55,166 bases of DNA from Chloroflexi bacterium ADurb.Bin180 (GTDB lineage: Bacteria > Chloroflexota > Anaerolineae > UBA2200): the NCBI GenBank assembly GCA_002070215.1, contig MWCV01000016.1:1-55166 (forward strand), written 5' to 3'. Below, one piece after another: positions 25,630 to 33,927 of this stretch. The notes beneath the pieces are model-generated. The model was not told the origin of the DNA. It did not search any database and worked only from the letters and a program-made list of their open reading frames with translations. Position numbers and translations under genes: made by a program. Numbering within the stretch: position 1 is the stretch's first letter; every line of letters starts with the position of its first letter.

Positions 25630-25658
25630 AGCATACCACAAATCCCGTTGGGAGGCAA
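25630..25658 (-). promoter_or_regulatory. Promoter of the lipoprotein leader
   Basis: Minus-strand TTGCCT (25653-25658), 17 bases, TATGCT (25630-25635). Confidence 0.55.
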
Positions 25659-25680
25659 CTTGCCGGGCCCCGCGTTCAAT

Positions 25681-25708
25681 TTGACTTTTCGCGGGTTCGT
25701 ATTACAAT
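25681..25708 (+). promoter_or_regulatory. Promoter of the cold-shock gene
   Basis: TTGACT (25681-25686), 16 bases, TACAAT (25703-25708). The predicted start near 25715 gives a leader of about 120 bases before the cold-shock GTG. Confidence 0.7.
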
Positions 25709-25748
25709 TGTTACCGAAGGACGAAGTGAGTTCTGGCCGTGACGAGAA

Positions 25749-25787
25749 GACTGCCCTGAACTGCGGAGACTGGGCAGTCCTTTTTTT
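25749..25787 (+). terminator. Terminator inside the cold-shock leader
   Basis: GACTGCCC and GGGCAGTC pair around a 15-base loop and are followed by C then seven T. It lies between the promoter and the csp start, so it would end most transcripts early unless antiterminated. Cold-shock proteins are known to act as antiterminators in other bacteria, which makes autoregulation plausible. Confidence 0.7.
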
Positions 25788-25836
25788 ACCCCCGGTCCTG
25801 CTTCGCCTCAAATCAACGTTCGAAGGAGTTAGTTTC

Positions 25837-26046
25837 GTGTCCGACAGGGTTACGGGAACCGTCAAGTGGTTCAACAACGCAAAGGGCTATGGCTTTATCA
25901 CTCGTGAAGGTGAGAAGGACGTATTCGTCCATCACACCGCCATCGAGTCCCAGGGCTTTCGTACGCTCGAAGAAAACCAGCGTGTCGAGTTCGAGGTCGA
26001 GCAGGGCCCCAAGGGCCTGCAGGCCGTCCGCGTGCGGGCGCTCTAG
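25837..26046 (+). CDS. Cold-shock domain protein
   Basis: A 69-residue single cold-shock domain (OB fold) that binds single-stranded RNA or DNA. It has [16 protein letters not shown] (RNP1 KGYGFIT) and DVFVHHTAI (RNP2 VFVHH) in the standard positions. The GTG at 25837 (VSDRVTGT, read as Met) is preceded by GAAGGAG at a proper distance. Length matches the CspA family. An RRM-type RNA-binding gene follows 41 bases later, probably on the same transcript. Confidence 0.95.
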   Translation: MSDRVTGTVKWFNNAKGYGFITREGEKDVFVHHTAIESQGFRTLEENQRVEFEVEQGPKGLQAVRVRAL

Positions 26047-26087
26047 CCTCCGCAAGCCATTCTTTACCCAATCAAGAGGAGAAAGCA

Positions 26088-26378
26088 GTGACTAAGAAAT
26101 TGTACGTCGGCAACCTGAGCTACAACACCACCGAGGATCATATCCGCGAGGCCTTCGCCGCCATCGGCGAGGTCCAGTCCGTAGCTCTGATCATGGACCG
26201 CGAGACCGGCCGCTCCAAGGGCTTTGCCTTTGTTGAGATGACCGACGACGCTGCCGCCCAGCAGGCCATCAGCCAGCTCAACGAGCAGCCGCTCGACGGC
26301 CGCAACATCCGCGTTTCCGAGGCCCGTCCGAAGGCCGAGGGCGGATCTGGCCCGCGCCGCGACAATCGCCGCTGGTAA
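26088..26378 (+). CDS. RRM-type RNA-binding protein
   Basis: A 96-residue protein with a single RNA-recognition motif: RNP2 LYVGNL (5-10) and RNP1 KGFAFVEM (44-51). A short glycine/arginine tail (GGSGPRRDNRRW) follows. Such proteins in cyanobacteria and other bacteria are often cold-induced, in line with the cold-shock gene just upstream. The GTG start follows GAGGAGAAA. A strong hairpin ends the unit. Confidence 0.95.
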   Translation: MTKKLYVGNLSYNTTEDHIREAFAAIGEVQSVALIMDRETGRSKGFAFVEMTDDAAAQQAISQLNEQPLDGRNIRVSEARPKAEGGSGPRRDNRRW

Positions 26379-26430
26379 TCGCTTTCCAGACCCAGCAGCG
26401 CGCAGTAGCGCAAAAGGTTAGCTGACAAAC

Positions 26431-26466
26431 ACTGCCGCATGGCCCCTCCGCAAGCCATGCGGCAGT
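26431..26466 (+). terminator. Terminator after the RRM gene
   Basis: ACTGCCGCATGGC and GCCATGCGGCAGT form a perfect 13-pair stem with a 10-base loop, flanked by CAAAC and TTTGTTTG. It separates convergent units and may work in both directions. Confidence 0.8.
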
Positions 26467-26496
26467 TTGTTTGTCTCGGTCAGGCGCCTCGGCAGA

Positions 26497-28305
26497 TCAT
26501 AGTGCCACGCTCTCGCCCTGGGCGGGAGCGGACTGCCGTTGCCGTCTCGCTGCGCGCCAGCGGGCGCTGTCGTCGACCTGTACTTCGTTCAGGCGCCGGT
26601 ACAGCCCCTGGCCGGCCATGAGCTGCTCGTGGGTGCCCTGCTCTACAATCCGGCTTCCCTCCAGAACTACGATCGTGTCCGCGGAACGAATCGTGGACAG
26701 GCGATGCGCGATGACAATCGTCGTTCGTCCGACCATCAGCCTCTCCAGCGCCTGCTGAATGAGCATCTCCGTTTCGGCGTCCACCGAGGAAGTGGCCTCG
26801 TCGAGAATCAGGATCGGCGCATCCTTGAGCACCGCTCTGGCAATGGCCACGCGCTGCCTCTGCCCGCCCGAGAGCTTGACTCCCCTCTCGCCAATCACCG
26901 TGTCATAGCCCTGAGCCAGCGCCGTGATGAACTCGTGCGCATTGGCTACCCTGGCTGCGGCGATCATCTCCTCTTCGCTGGCACCCGGTCGGCCAAAGAG
27001 GATGTTCTCGCGCACCGTGCCGTGGAACAGGAACACGTCCTGCAGCACGATGCTGATCTGCTTGCGCAGGCTGCGCAGCTTGATGTCGCGTACGTCTACG
27101 CCATCCAACTGAATCGAGCCCTCGCACACGTCGTAGAACCGGGGAATGAGCTTGGACAACGTGGTCTTGCCAACCCCCGTGGGCCCGACCAGGGCAGTCA
27201 CCGTTCCCGCGGGAATATCCAGGTTCACCTGCTGCAGCACCACGTCGCCCTGGCGGTACCAGAAGGCCACGTCGCGCATGGTGATGGTGCCTCTGGCCCG
27301 CTCCTTGAGCTCGACCGCGCCGGGCCGGTCCGCGACGTCCGGCTTTTCGTCGAGCAGCTCGGCGATGCGCTCCGCTCCGGCCAGCGACTGCTGAACTGCG
27401 TCCCAGGCCTCGCTCAGGGCGCGCACCGGTTCATAGAGCCGCTCCAGGTACAGGAAAAAGGCCACCAGAGAGCCGAGGCTCAATGCACCGACCAGCACGA
27501 GCCGTCCGCCAAAGAACACGAGCACCAGCGTGCCCAGCCCCGAAAAGAACTCGACCAGCGGCTGAAATGCGGCCATCAACCGCAGTGCATGCAAGTTCGA
27601 GTCGCGGTAGCGCACGATGTGCCCGAGGATACGCGTGGCCTGTGTGTCCTCACGGGTAAAGGCCTGTATCTCACGGATGCCGGACAGGTTATCGTTGAGC
27701 ACGGCGTTGAGTTCGCCCAGCTCCACCTGCCGCTGCCTGAAGGCCGGCCGCACGTACCTGCCGTAGCCCCGCATCGCTACCACGATCAGCGGAATGGGCG
27801 CCATGCTCAGGAGGGCCAGCGTCGGGCTGACGCGCGTCAGCACAACCGTGACCCCCACCAGCATGAGCACGTTCACTGCTACATCAGGCACTGCGTGAGC
27901 CATCAACTGCTCGATCAGATCCGAGTCGTTGACCACCCGTGACATGAGCTGCCCGGTCTGCTTGTCTTCGTAGAACGATGGCGAGAGCTGCTGTAAGTGC
28001 TCGTACACCGCCGCCCGTACGTCCGCTACCACGCCCCACCCCGCTACGTGCGCCATGTACGAGCGGACAAAGCGCAGCACAACCTGAGCGGCATAGGCCG
28101 CCAGTCCCAGCAGCGCCAGCCGCGTCAGGCTGGCCATCTGCTCCGCGCGGACGCCACTCGACGTCACCGTATCGACCATCGTTTTCACGACCCAGGGAAC
28201 AACAAGGCGGACGGCCGTCAGCAGGAACATACTGACGACCGTCCAGATGAGAGGCCAGGTGTATTTCCTGGCAAAGCGAAACACAAAGCGCAACGGCCTC
28301 ATCAC
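26497..28305 (-). CDS. ABC exporter (MsbA-like, fused TMD-NBD)
   Basis: A 602-residue half-transporter expected to act as a homodimer. Six helices lie in residues 1-320. The ATPase domain has Walker A VGPTGVGKTTLS, Q-loop, signature LSGGQRQRVAIARA and Walker B ILILDEATSSVD with catalytic Glu, so all motifs are intact, unlike the 11.5-15.1 kb pair. It overlaps the MacB-type ATPase stop by four bases, so it is translated with the efflux operon. Substrate unknown; lipids, drugs or peptides are typical. Confidence 0.93.
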   Translation of the reverse strand: MMRPLRFVFRFARKYTWPLIWTVVSMFLLTAVRLVVPWVVKTMVDTVTSSGVRAEQMASLTRLALLGLAAYAAQVVLRFVRSYMAHVAGWGVVADVRAAVYEHLQQLSPSFYEDKQTGQLMSRVVNDSDLIEQLMAHAVPDVAVNVLMLVGVTVVLTRVSPTLALLSMAPIPLIVVAMRGYGRYVRPAFRQRQVELGELNAVLNDNLSGIREIQAFTREDTQATRILGHIVRYRDSNLHALRLMAAFQPLVEFFSGLGTLVLVFFGGRLVLVGALSLGSLVAFFLYLERLYEPVRALSEAWDAVQQSLAGAERIAELLDEKPDVADRPGAVELKERARGTITMRDVAFWYRQGDVVLQQVNLDIPAGTVTALVGPTGVGKTTLSKLIPRFYDVCEGSIQLDGVDVRDIKLRSLRKQISIVLQDVFLFHGTVRENILFGRPGASEEEMIAAARVANAHEFITALAQGYDTVIGERGVKLSGGQRQRVAIARAVLKDAPILILDEATSSVDAETEMLIQQALERLMVGRTTIVIAHRLSTIRSADTIVVLEGSRIVEQGTHEQLMAGQGLYRRLNEVQVDDSARWRAARRQRQSAPAQGESVAL

Positions 28306-29021
28306 GCGCCTCCTGCGGCTGCCGCCTTTGACTGCACTTCGTCTGCTACCAGCATCCCGTCCCTGAGTCGGATCAGCCGCCTGGCTCTGGCGCTGACCGT
28401 GGGGTCATGGGTCACGATGATCAGTGTGAGCCCCTGCTCCGCGTTCAACCGCTCCAGGATCCCCATCAACTCCTGTCCGGACTTGGAATCCAGGTTGCCG
28501 GTGGGCTCGTCGGCCAGGAGCATGAACGGATCATTGATCAGTGCCCTGGCCACTGCCACTCTCTGCTGTTCGCCGCCGGAGAGCTCGGTCGGGCGGTGCT
28601 TGAGCCGACCGGCCAGCCCGACGCTGCCCAGCAGTTCCGCGGCCCGCTTCTGGTCGCCCCTGCCGGCGGTATAGTAGTGCGGCAGCTCCACGTTCCGCAC
28701 TGCGCTAAAGCGCTTGAGCAGCGAATAGTCCTGAAACACAAAGCCGATGCCTGTCCCCCTGAGCCGCGACAACTGCGCGTCTCCCAGACTGCGTACGTCC
28801 TTGCCACGCAAGCGGTACGTCCCCTGCGTGGGCAGGTCCAGGCAGCCCAGCAGGTTCAGCAGAGTGCTCTTGCCCGACCCCGACGGTCCCACAATGGCCA
28901 GATACTCGCCCTGCGCGATGCTCAGGTCGAGGTTCTTGAGCGCGGGCACGGTCACTTTGCCCATGCGGTACTCTTTACCCACATCGACCATTTCGACCAG
29001 TGTCTTGCCAACTTCGTTCAT
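28302..29021 (-). CDS. MacB/LolD-type ABC ATPase
   Basis: A 239-residue cytoplasmic ATPase: Walker A GPSGSGKSTLLN, signature LSGGEQQRVAVARAL and Walker B LLADEPTGNLDS. GNLDS is the D-loop typical of the MacB/LolD/FtsE group, which drive FtsX-type permeases. Its permease is the adjacent upstream gene (6 bases away). With the two HlyD-like adaptors it makes a MacAB-like efflux or lipoprotein-release machine. Confidence 0.93.
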   Translation of the reverse strand: MNEVGKTLVEMVDVGKEYRMGKVTVPALKNLDLSIAQGEYLAIVGPSGSGKSTLLNLLGCLDLPTQGTYRLRGKDVRSLGDAQLSRLRGTGIGFVFQDYSLLKRFSAVRNVELPHYYTAGRGDQKRAAELLGSVGLAGRLKHRPTELSGGEQQRVAVARALINDPFMLLADEPTGNLDSKSGQELMGILERLNAEQGLTLIIVTHDPTVSARARRLIRLRDGMLVADEVQSKAAAAGGA

Positions 29022-29027
29022 CGTCGG

Positions 29028-30347
29028 CTATCCTCTCCGCAGGGCCGCGGTCGGCTGAAGCGACGCGGCTCGCCAAGCCGGGTAGATGCTGGCCAACACA
29101 CCCACGATGAGCGAGACAATCACTGCGATGGCGACGACCTCCGCCGACACAGTGGCCATACCCTTGACCTGTTCGATGAGCCGACTGGCAACATAGGAAC
29201 CGCCCAGCCCCAGTGCGAGACCGCCCGCCCCGCCGAGCAGGGCAATCAGCACACCCTCGCTGAGAAACTGCAGCAGGATATCGCTCTTTTCCGCACCAAC
29301 CGAGCGTCTGAGGCCGATCTCCCAGGTGCGCTCCGCCACCCCGACCAGCATGATGTTCATCAGCCCGATGCTGCCCACCACCAGCGAGATCCCGGCAATG
29401 GCCGACAGGATCACCGTGATCGTCCGGATAATGGCCATGCTCTCTTCGCTCCATTGCAGGGTGTCCTGCACCATAAAGTCCTCCGGCGACCCGGCGGCGA
29501 TGCCCCGTCTTGCCCTGAGGATAGTGTTGATCTCGGCCACGGCCGTCTTGCGCCGTGCCGAGTCGCGGTCGTCCACCCGCGCCGCAATGTAGCTGATGAT
29601 GGTCTTGCCCTCCGTGGACAGGCGCATCTGAGCGGTATGCAGCGGCAGCAGCACGGCGCGGTTGGCAATGCCCACGACTCCCGGCCTTCGGCTTGTCACC
29701 CCGATGATGGTAAAGACCTGCGGCACGTCGGATTGCACGATTCTTAGGGTTTCGCCCACTGGATTGGCCCCTTTGCCCCATACCTGGTCCACCAGGCTCT
29801 CGTCGAGCACCACCACTGCCGCGGCCTGGTCGTTGTCCTCCAGCGTGACAAAGCGCCCGTACTTCATCGTCGTCCGAAACACGGTCAGGTACTCGGGCAG
29901 CACGCCGTCGATACCCGGGTTTGGCACGTATTGCCCCTTGTAGATGACCTGTGCCCAGCCCTCGTAGAGTGGCGTGATCGCCACTACCCTGGTGGCCAGC
30001 CGGCGCAGCGCTTCCACGTCCTGGGCTTCCAGGCCCCTCGGCTGAGATTGCTGAGGCACACCCGGCCCAGGGAGAGCCGCCCCCTTGACGCTTGCGGCAA
30101 GGGAGGACGCCTCCATCTCAAGAGGCATCACACCCATGTACGGCATGAACTGCGGGCGAATCTCCACCGTCCCGGCTGACCAGGCCTCCATCTGCTCCTG
30201 AGTGGAGCGGCGCAGGCCGTTGCCGAGCGACACGATCATGATTACCGCCCCCACGCCGATGACCACACCGAGCATGGTCAGGCCAGAGCGCAGCTTGTTC
30301 GTCCGTAGCCCGAGCAGGGCAAACCAGAAGTTGACCAGTCTCCTCAT
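29028..30347 (-). CDS. MacB-like ABC permease (FtsX family)
   Basis: A 439-residue membrane protein with the MacB layout: one N-terminal helix (ALLGLRTNKLRSGLTMLGVVIG region), a large extracytoplasmic domain (about 50-310) and three C-terminal helices (LSAIAGISLVVGSIGLMNIMLVGV, then ILLQFLSEGVLIALLGG, then VVAIAVIVSLIVGVLASIYPA). RTWEIGLRRSVGA is the conserved FtsX cytoplasmic coupling loop. MacB-like permeases push substrates from the outer face of the membrane by mechanotransmission instead of moving them across it. Confidence 0.92.
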   Translation of the reverse strand: MRRLVNFWFALLGLRTNKLRSGLTMLGVVIGVGAVIMIVSLGNGLRRSTQEQMEAWSAGTVEIRPQFMPYMGVMPLEMEASSLAASVKGAALPGPGVPQQSQPRGLEAQDVEALRRLATRVVAITPLYEGWAQVIYKGQYVPNPGIDGVLPEYLTVFRTTMKYGRFVTLEDNDQAAAVVVLDESLVDQVWGKGANPVGETLRIVQSDVPQVFTIIGVTSRRPGVVGIANRAVLLPLHTAQMRLSTEGKTIISYIAARVDDRDSARRKTAVAEINTILRARRGIAAGSPEDFMVQDTLQWSEESMAIIRTITVILSAIAGISLVVGSIGLMNIMLVGVAERTWEIGLRRSVGAEKSDILLQFLSEGVLIALLGGAGGLALGLGGSYVASRLIEQVKGMATVSAEVVAIAVIVSLIVGVLASIYPAWRAASLQPTAALRRG

Positions 30348-30395
30348 AATGACCTCACGCTATGCAGGATCCTCACAGGATATCCTTGTCCGCGC

Positions 30396-32012
30396 CTATT
30401 GCCAGCGCGGCCTGATCGGCGACTGCAGCACGACTCGCACCAGCTCACCCTCGGCCAGGCCCTCGACGATCTCCGTCTCGATGCCGTCGCTGACGCCGGT
30501 CTTGACCGCGCGACGGTTGGCCCGGCCCTTTTCGACCACGAGCACGAATGTACCCTCCAGGTCCCTCTGTACGGCCATGGTGGGCACCTTGAGCACATTC
30601 TCTTTGCGGTCCAGAGGAACAGCAACGTTCGCCGACATGCCCACGCGCAACTGCAGGTCGCCTGGCTCGAACGTCACCGGCACGTTGAACACGGTGATGC
30701 CATTCTGATAGGTGCCATAGCGCGGGATTTCACCAAGCTGACCGGGCACGCTCTCCCCGGGGAAGGCGTCAAAGGTCAGCGTAACATCCTGCCCTTCGGT
30801 GAGCCGGCCAATGTCCATCTCATTTGCCGCCGCTTTCACTCGCAACGATTCGGCGCTCATCAACGTCAGGAGCGACTGCCCCGGCGCAACCGTGGCCCCG
30901 GGAGCCACCGTGACCTCTCCGATGACCCCCGTGAAGGGCGCCACGATGGTCGCCTCTTTCACGCTGGCTTCAGCGTCGGCGGCCCGCCGCTGTAGCTTGA
31001 CTACCTGGGCCTGGGCCTTGGCCACATCGGGGTCCACGTCGCCCTCTTCCAGGGCGCGCAGGCGGTCCTGAAGCTGCTGCACCCTGGCCTGGGCCTGCTG
31101 AACGGCCGCCTGATGCTTCTCGAGTTCGATGGCTGCGCTTCCAGCCGCGATCTCTTTCACCAGCACATCAACGTCTCGCCTGGCCTGCTCCACCTTCTGC
31201 TCGGCTGCTCGCACGTCCATATCATGTCGCAGCAGAGCTTGATTGTAGGTCTCTCGAGTGTTCAACATGACGATGCGCAGCAGCCACTCGCGGTCGCGAT
31301 CCTCTTCGCTCGGGTGGGTGATCCAGGCATAGGGCCCGTGCTCGATCTCGGCCAGGTCCGCCGTGATACGCTGGCCCTCCAGAGCATCACGGGCTGCTTG
31401 GCCATCTCTCGTTTCCACCAGCGCGTCGCGGGCCAGCTCGAGCTCGGCCCTGGCCGTAGCCAAACGGTCAGCAGGTGTTCCCTTGCCCTTCTTGAACCGC
31501 TCCAGCTCGCTGCGCGCATCATCCAGCGTTTGACGGGCCTTGCGCAGCTCTTCCTCTAGCGCGATACGCTTGCTCAGCCCGCGGTCCTCCACCAGCCGGT
31601 CGAGGTCGTTCCTGGCCGTCAGCAGCTCGCCTCGCACTTTGGCCAGGTCGCGCTGCAATGCGGCCGCATCGAGTTCGATCAGGAGCTGCCCTTGCTGCAC
31701 CACATCGCCAGGGGTGGCGTAGACCATGGCCACGCGTCCCGCAGCTTCCTGAAAGGAGAGCCGCACCGTGCGCAGGGGCTCGATTGTGCCGCTCAGAAGC
31801 AGCGCCTCGGCCAGCGGTCCCCGCGTGACAGCGACATCATTGGTCTGTTCCACCATGAGACCCGGTGTCTGTTGCTTCGGACTGAACAGGTTCTTGGCTC
31901 GTGGGTAGGCCCAGACGGCACACAGAAGCAGTGCCAGCAAAGCAACTCCACCCACAATCGCATTCACTCGGCGGCTGCGCCGCTCGTCAATGTCGTACTG
32001 GTCGTTTGCCAT
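30396..32012 (-). CDS. HlyD/MacA-like adaptor protein
   Basis: A 538-residue membrane-anchored adaptor. One helix lies near 17-36 (IVGGVALLALLLCAVWAYP). A lipoyl-like half (LLLSGTIEPLRTVRL, GDVVQQGQLLIELD) and a long coiled-coil hairpin (about 100-330) follow. The second lipoyl half (APFTGVIGEVTVAPGATVAPGQSLLTL) and beta-barrel regions close the protein. The ATG at 32012 is used because GGAG lies seven bases before it. It partners the MacB-like permease immediately downstream. In an organism without a classical outer membrane such adaptors may shape a periplasm-like tunnel. Confidence 0.9.
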   Translation of the reverse strand: MANDQYDIDERRSRRVNAIVGGVALLALLLCAVWAYPRAKNLFSPKQQTPGLMVEQTNDVAVTRGPLAEALLLSGTIEPLRTVRLSFQEAAGRVAMVYATPGDVVQQGQLLIELDAAALQRDLAKVRGELLTARNDLDRLVEDRGLSKRIALEEELRKARQTLDDARSELERFKKGKGTPADRLATARAELELARDALVETRDGQAARDALEGQRITADLAEIEHGPYAWITHPSEEDRDREWLLRIVMLNTRETYNQALLRHDMDVRAAEQKVEQARRDVDVLVKEIAAGSAAIELEKHQAAVQQAQARVQQLQDRLRALEEGDVDPDVAKAQAQVVKLQRRAADAEASVKEATIVAPFTGVIGEVTVAPGATVAPGQSLLTLMSAESLRVKAAANEMDIGRLTEGQDVTLTFDAFPGESVPGQLGEIPRYGTYQNGITVFNVPVTFEPGDLQLRVGMSANVAVPLDRKENVLKVPTMAVQRDLEGTFVLVVEKGRANRRAVKTGVSDGIETEIVEGLAEGELVRVVLQSPIRPRWQ

Positions 32013-32038
32013 GATTGGCTCCATTCCGTCACCTGGTC

Positions 32039-33595
32039 TCAACGCATGTACACGCCGCCGCCATAGGGGCTTGTGGCGGCCACGAGCGGCACCATCACCG
32101 TTTCGCCTTCAACCAGCCCGGACAGCACCTCAACCTGGATGCCATCGTTCATCCCCAGTTCGACGGTGCGCTGCTCGATGCCGTTGTCCTTGCGGCGCAC
32201 GTCGACGTAGGTTTCTCCCATCTGGTTGTAGCGGACTGACGCCGAGGGGATGGTCAGTACGTTATGGCGCTCGCCGATGAGGATGCGGGCGTTGCCGTAC
32301 ATCCCCAGCCGAATGGCCGATTCGCCTGGCTCCAGCGTGGTGACGACCTGGTAGTAGGCAATGCCGCTCTGATTGACCACCTGTTGCGGCAGGTCAAGCA
32401 CCGTCCCAAGGAAGATCTGGCCTGGGTACATATCAAAGGTCACGCGCACTGTCTGCCCCACTTCGACCCGGGGGACATCGACCTCGGTGACCTGCGCCTT
32501 GAGTCTCAGCTCGCGGAAATCGGCCAGGAACAGCACCTTCTGGCCGGAAGCCACGGTGTCGTTGGCTCCAACGTACAGCGCCACCACCGTGCCATCGAAG
32601 GGAGCGCGCAGCGTGCCCGCATCCACCGACGCCCGCGCCGACTGCATCGCTGCCTGCGCTGCCTCATAGGCGGTGCGCGCAGCCTCAACCGCTCCGCTCT
32701 CGCCGCCGGCCTTGAGTGCATCGACTTTGGCCTGAGCCGTAGCCAGGGCCTCCACAGCCGCGCGGTAGGCCAGTCTGGCCGCAGCGGCCGGATCGTCTTT
32801 TGCCTGGAGCGCCCGGTCGAGGTCCTCTTGAGCGCGCGCCAGCTCCCGCTGTTTGCTCTGAACCGCGTCGCGTTCCTTCTCCAGGGCCTGCCCGCGCGCG
32901 GTGCGCGCCTTGTTCAAGGCTCTTTCTGTTTCGGCCAGGCTTTTCTGCGTCTCCGCCCGCTGCGGATCATCGGGGGACATATCGCGCAGCACACGCTGGC
33001 GAAAGGCCTGGTCGTATTCGAGCCGTCGGATTTCTGCCTGCCCTTCACCGATCTCTTTGAGGCGCAGCTCGTCCTGAGCCACGCGCAGCGCAAACGCCGC
33101 GTCAGCCACTTGCTGCTTGAGCGGGCCTGTGCCACTCTCTTCGGCCAGAGTCAGCGCCATTTTGGTGTGCTCGGCCCCGTACTGTGCCATCGCCAGGTCG
33201 GCCTCGGCCCTGGCCAGCTCACCCTGTCCTGAGCCCTTCTGCGCCGCCTGCAGTGCCGCCTCGGCGGCCTTCAGGTCGGCTTCGGCCTCGCGCAGGGTGC
33301 GCTGGTATCCGGTAGTGTCCAACTGGAGCAGCTCTTGCCCTGCCTGTACCTCCTGGCCAGTGCGTACGGCCAGGTTCACGATTCGGCCAGAGACGCTGCC
33401 CAGATCAAGCTCCAGCGAATGTACCGCGACTACCTGCCCGGCCATCTGCACTACGGTGGCCACAGCGCCGCGCTTTACCTCGACTGCCGACGCATAGGCC
33501 TCGCCGGAGCCCGAGTTGCTGCGGCAGGCGGCCGTCAGCAGCAGGATGGCAATCATCAGCAGGGCTCGGCATTTGTGTTGCCAACGCTCTCTCAT
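32039..33595 (-). CDS. Lipoprotein HlyD/MacA-like adaptor
   Basis: A second adaptor of 518 residues. The ATG at 33595 has GGAGG about ten bases upstream and gives MRERWQHKCRALLMIAILLL with a lipobox LTAAC, so the protein is a lipid-anchored form. The lipoyl, coiled-coil (about 70-320) and barrel regions are in the same order as in the following gene, and the two are clearly paralogous. Two adaptors for one MacB-like permease suggests a hetero-oligomeric adaptor. First confident gene of the five-gene efflux operon. Confidence 0.9.
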   Translation of the reverse strand: MRERWQHKCRALLMIAILLLTAACRSNSGSGEAYASAVEVKRGAVATVVQMAGQVVAVHSLELDLGSVSGRIVNLAVRTGQEVQAGQELLQLDTTGYQRTLREAEADLKAAEAALQAAQKGSGQGELARAEADLAMAQYGAEHTKMALTLAEESGTGPLKQQVADAAFALRVAQDELRLKEIGEGQAEIRRLEYDQAFRQRVLRDMSPDDPQRAETQKSLAETERALNKARTARGQALEKERDAVQSKQRELARAQEDLDRALQAKDDPAAAARLAYRAAVEALATAQAKVDALKAGGESGAVEAARTAYEAAQAAMQSARASVDAGTLRAPFDGTVVALYVGANDTVASGQKVLFLADFRELRLKAQVTEVDVPRVEVGQTVRVTFDMYPGQIFLGTVLDLPQQVVNQSGIAYYQVVTTLEPGESAIRLGMYGNARILIGERHNVLTIPSASVRYNQMGETYVDVRRKDNGIEQRTVELGMNDGIQVEVLSGLVEGETVMVPLVAATSPYGGGVYMR

Positions 33596-33807
33596 TGAAC
33601 AGAATCCTCCCTCAGTAGCGGGTAAATGCACGGGTAGTGGACGTCGTACCGGACGACCTTGTTCCACTGGCGGCGCGGGTCGCGGGCCTGCTGCGGCCAG
33701 GGGCGGCCGGCCAGCCACCCCTGTCGAGCCCACTCCTCGTTTGCATGCGCCCTCGTCTCGCCGTGTTCCCGGGCCCGGCGTTCCGTATGGATGACGCTTT
33801 CACGCAA
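33592..33807 (-). CDS. Possible small protein, coupled to the adaptor gene
   Basis: An open frame of 71 codons (from TTG at 33807) ending with a TGA that overlaps the adaptor ATG (ATGA). Codon third positions are GC-rich like real genes here and the product is Arg/Trp-rich (EEWARQGWLAGRPWPQQA). There is no convincing Shine-Dalgarno and I recognise no family. A competing frame covers the same bases. It may simply be leader sequence. Confidence 0.25.
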   Translation of the reverse strand: MRESVIHTERRAREHGETRAHANEEWARQGWLAGRPWPQQARDPRRQWNKVVRYDVHYPCIYPLLREDSVQ

Positions 33808-33838
33808 TCCGCCAGGGAAGTCAACTCCCCTGGCGGAT
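33807..33838 (-). terminator. Hairpin after the dehydrogenase gene
   Basis: ATCCGCCAGGG and CCCTGGCGGAT make a perfect 11-pair stem with a 10-base loop, about 90 bases downstream of the dehydrogenase stop. There is no U-run, so factor-independent termination would be weak. Confidence 0.45.
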
Positions 33839-33927
33839 CTGTCACCTCGAGCTGGTGCATCGGTGCAGTCCTTCTCGGGTTGGCGGGCGGGCAGCTTCCT
33901 TAGGCTATGGATTGACGGTGGCCGCGC

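Noticed and set aside
26539-27942. 467-codon plus-strand frame
   Set aside because: Antisense to an ABC exporter with all Walker and signature motifs.
33612-33860. 82-codon minus-strand frame
   Set aside because: Overlaps the slightly better 33592-33807 frame; low-complexity Arg/Thr/Ser product with no ribosome site.
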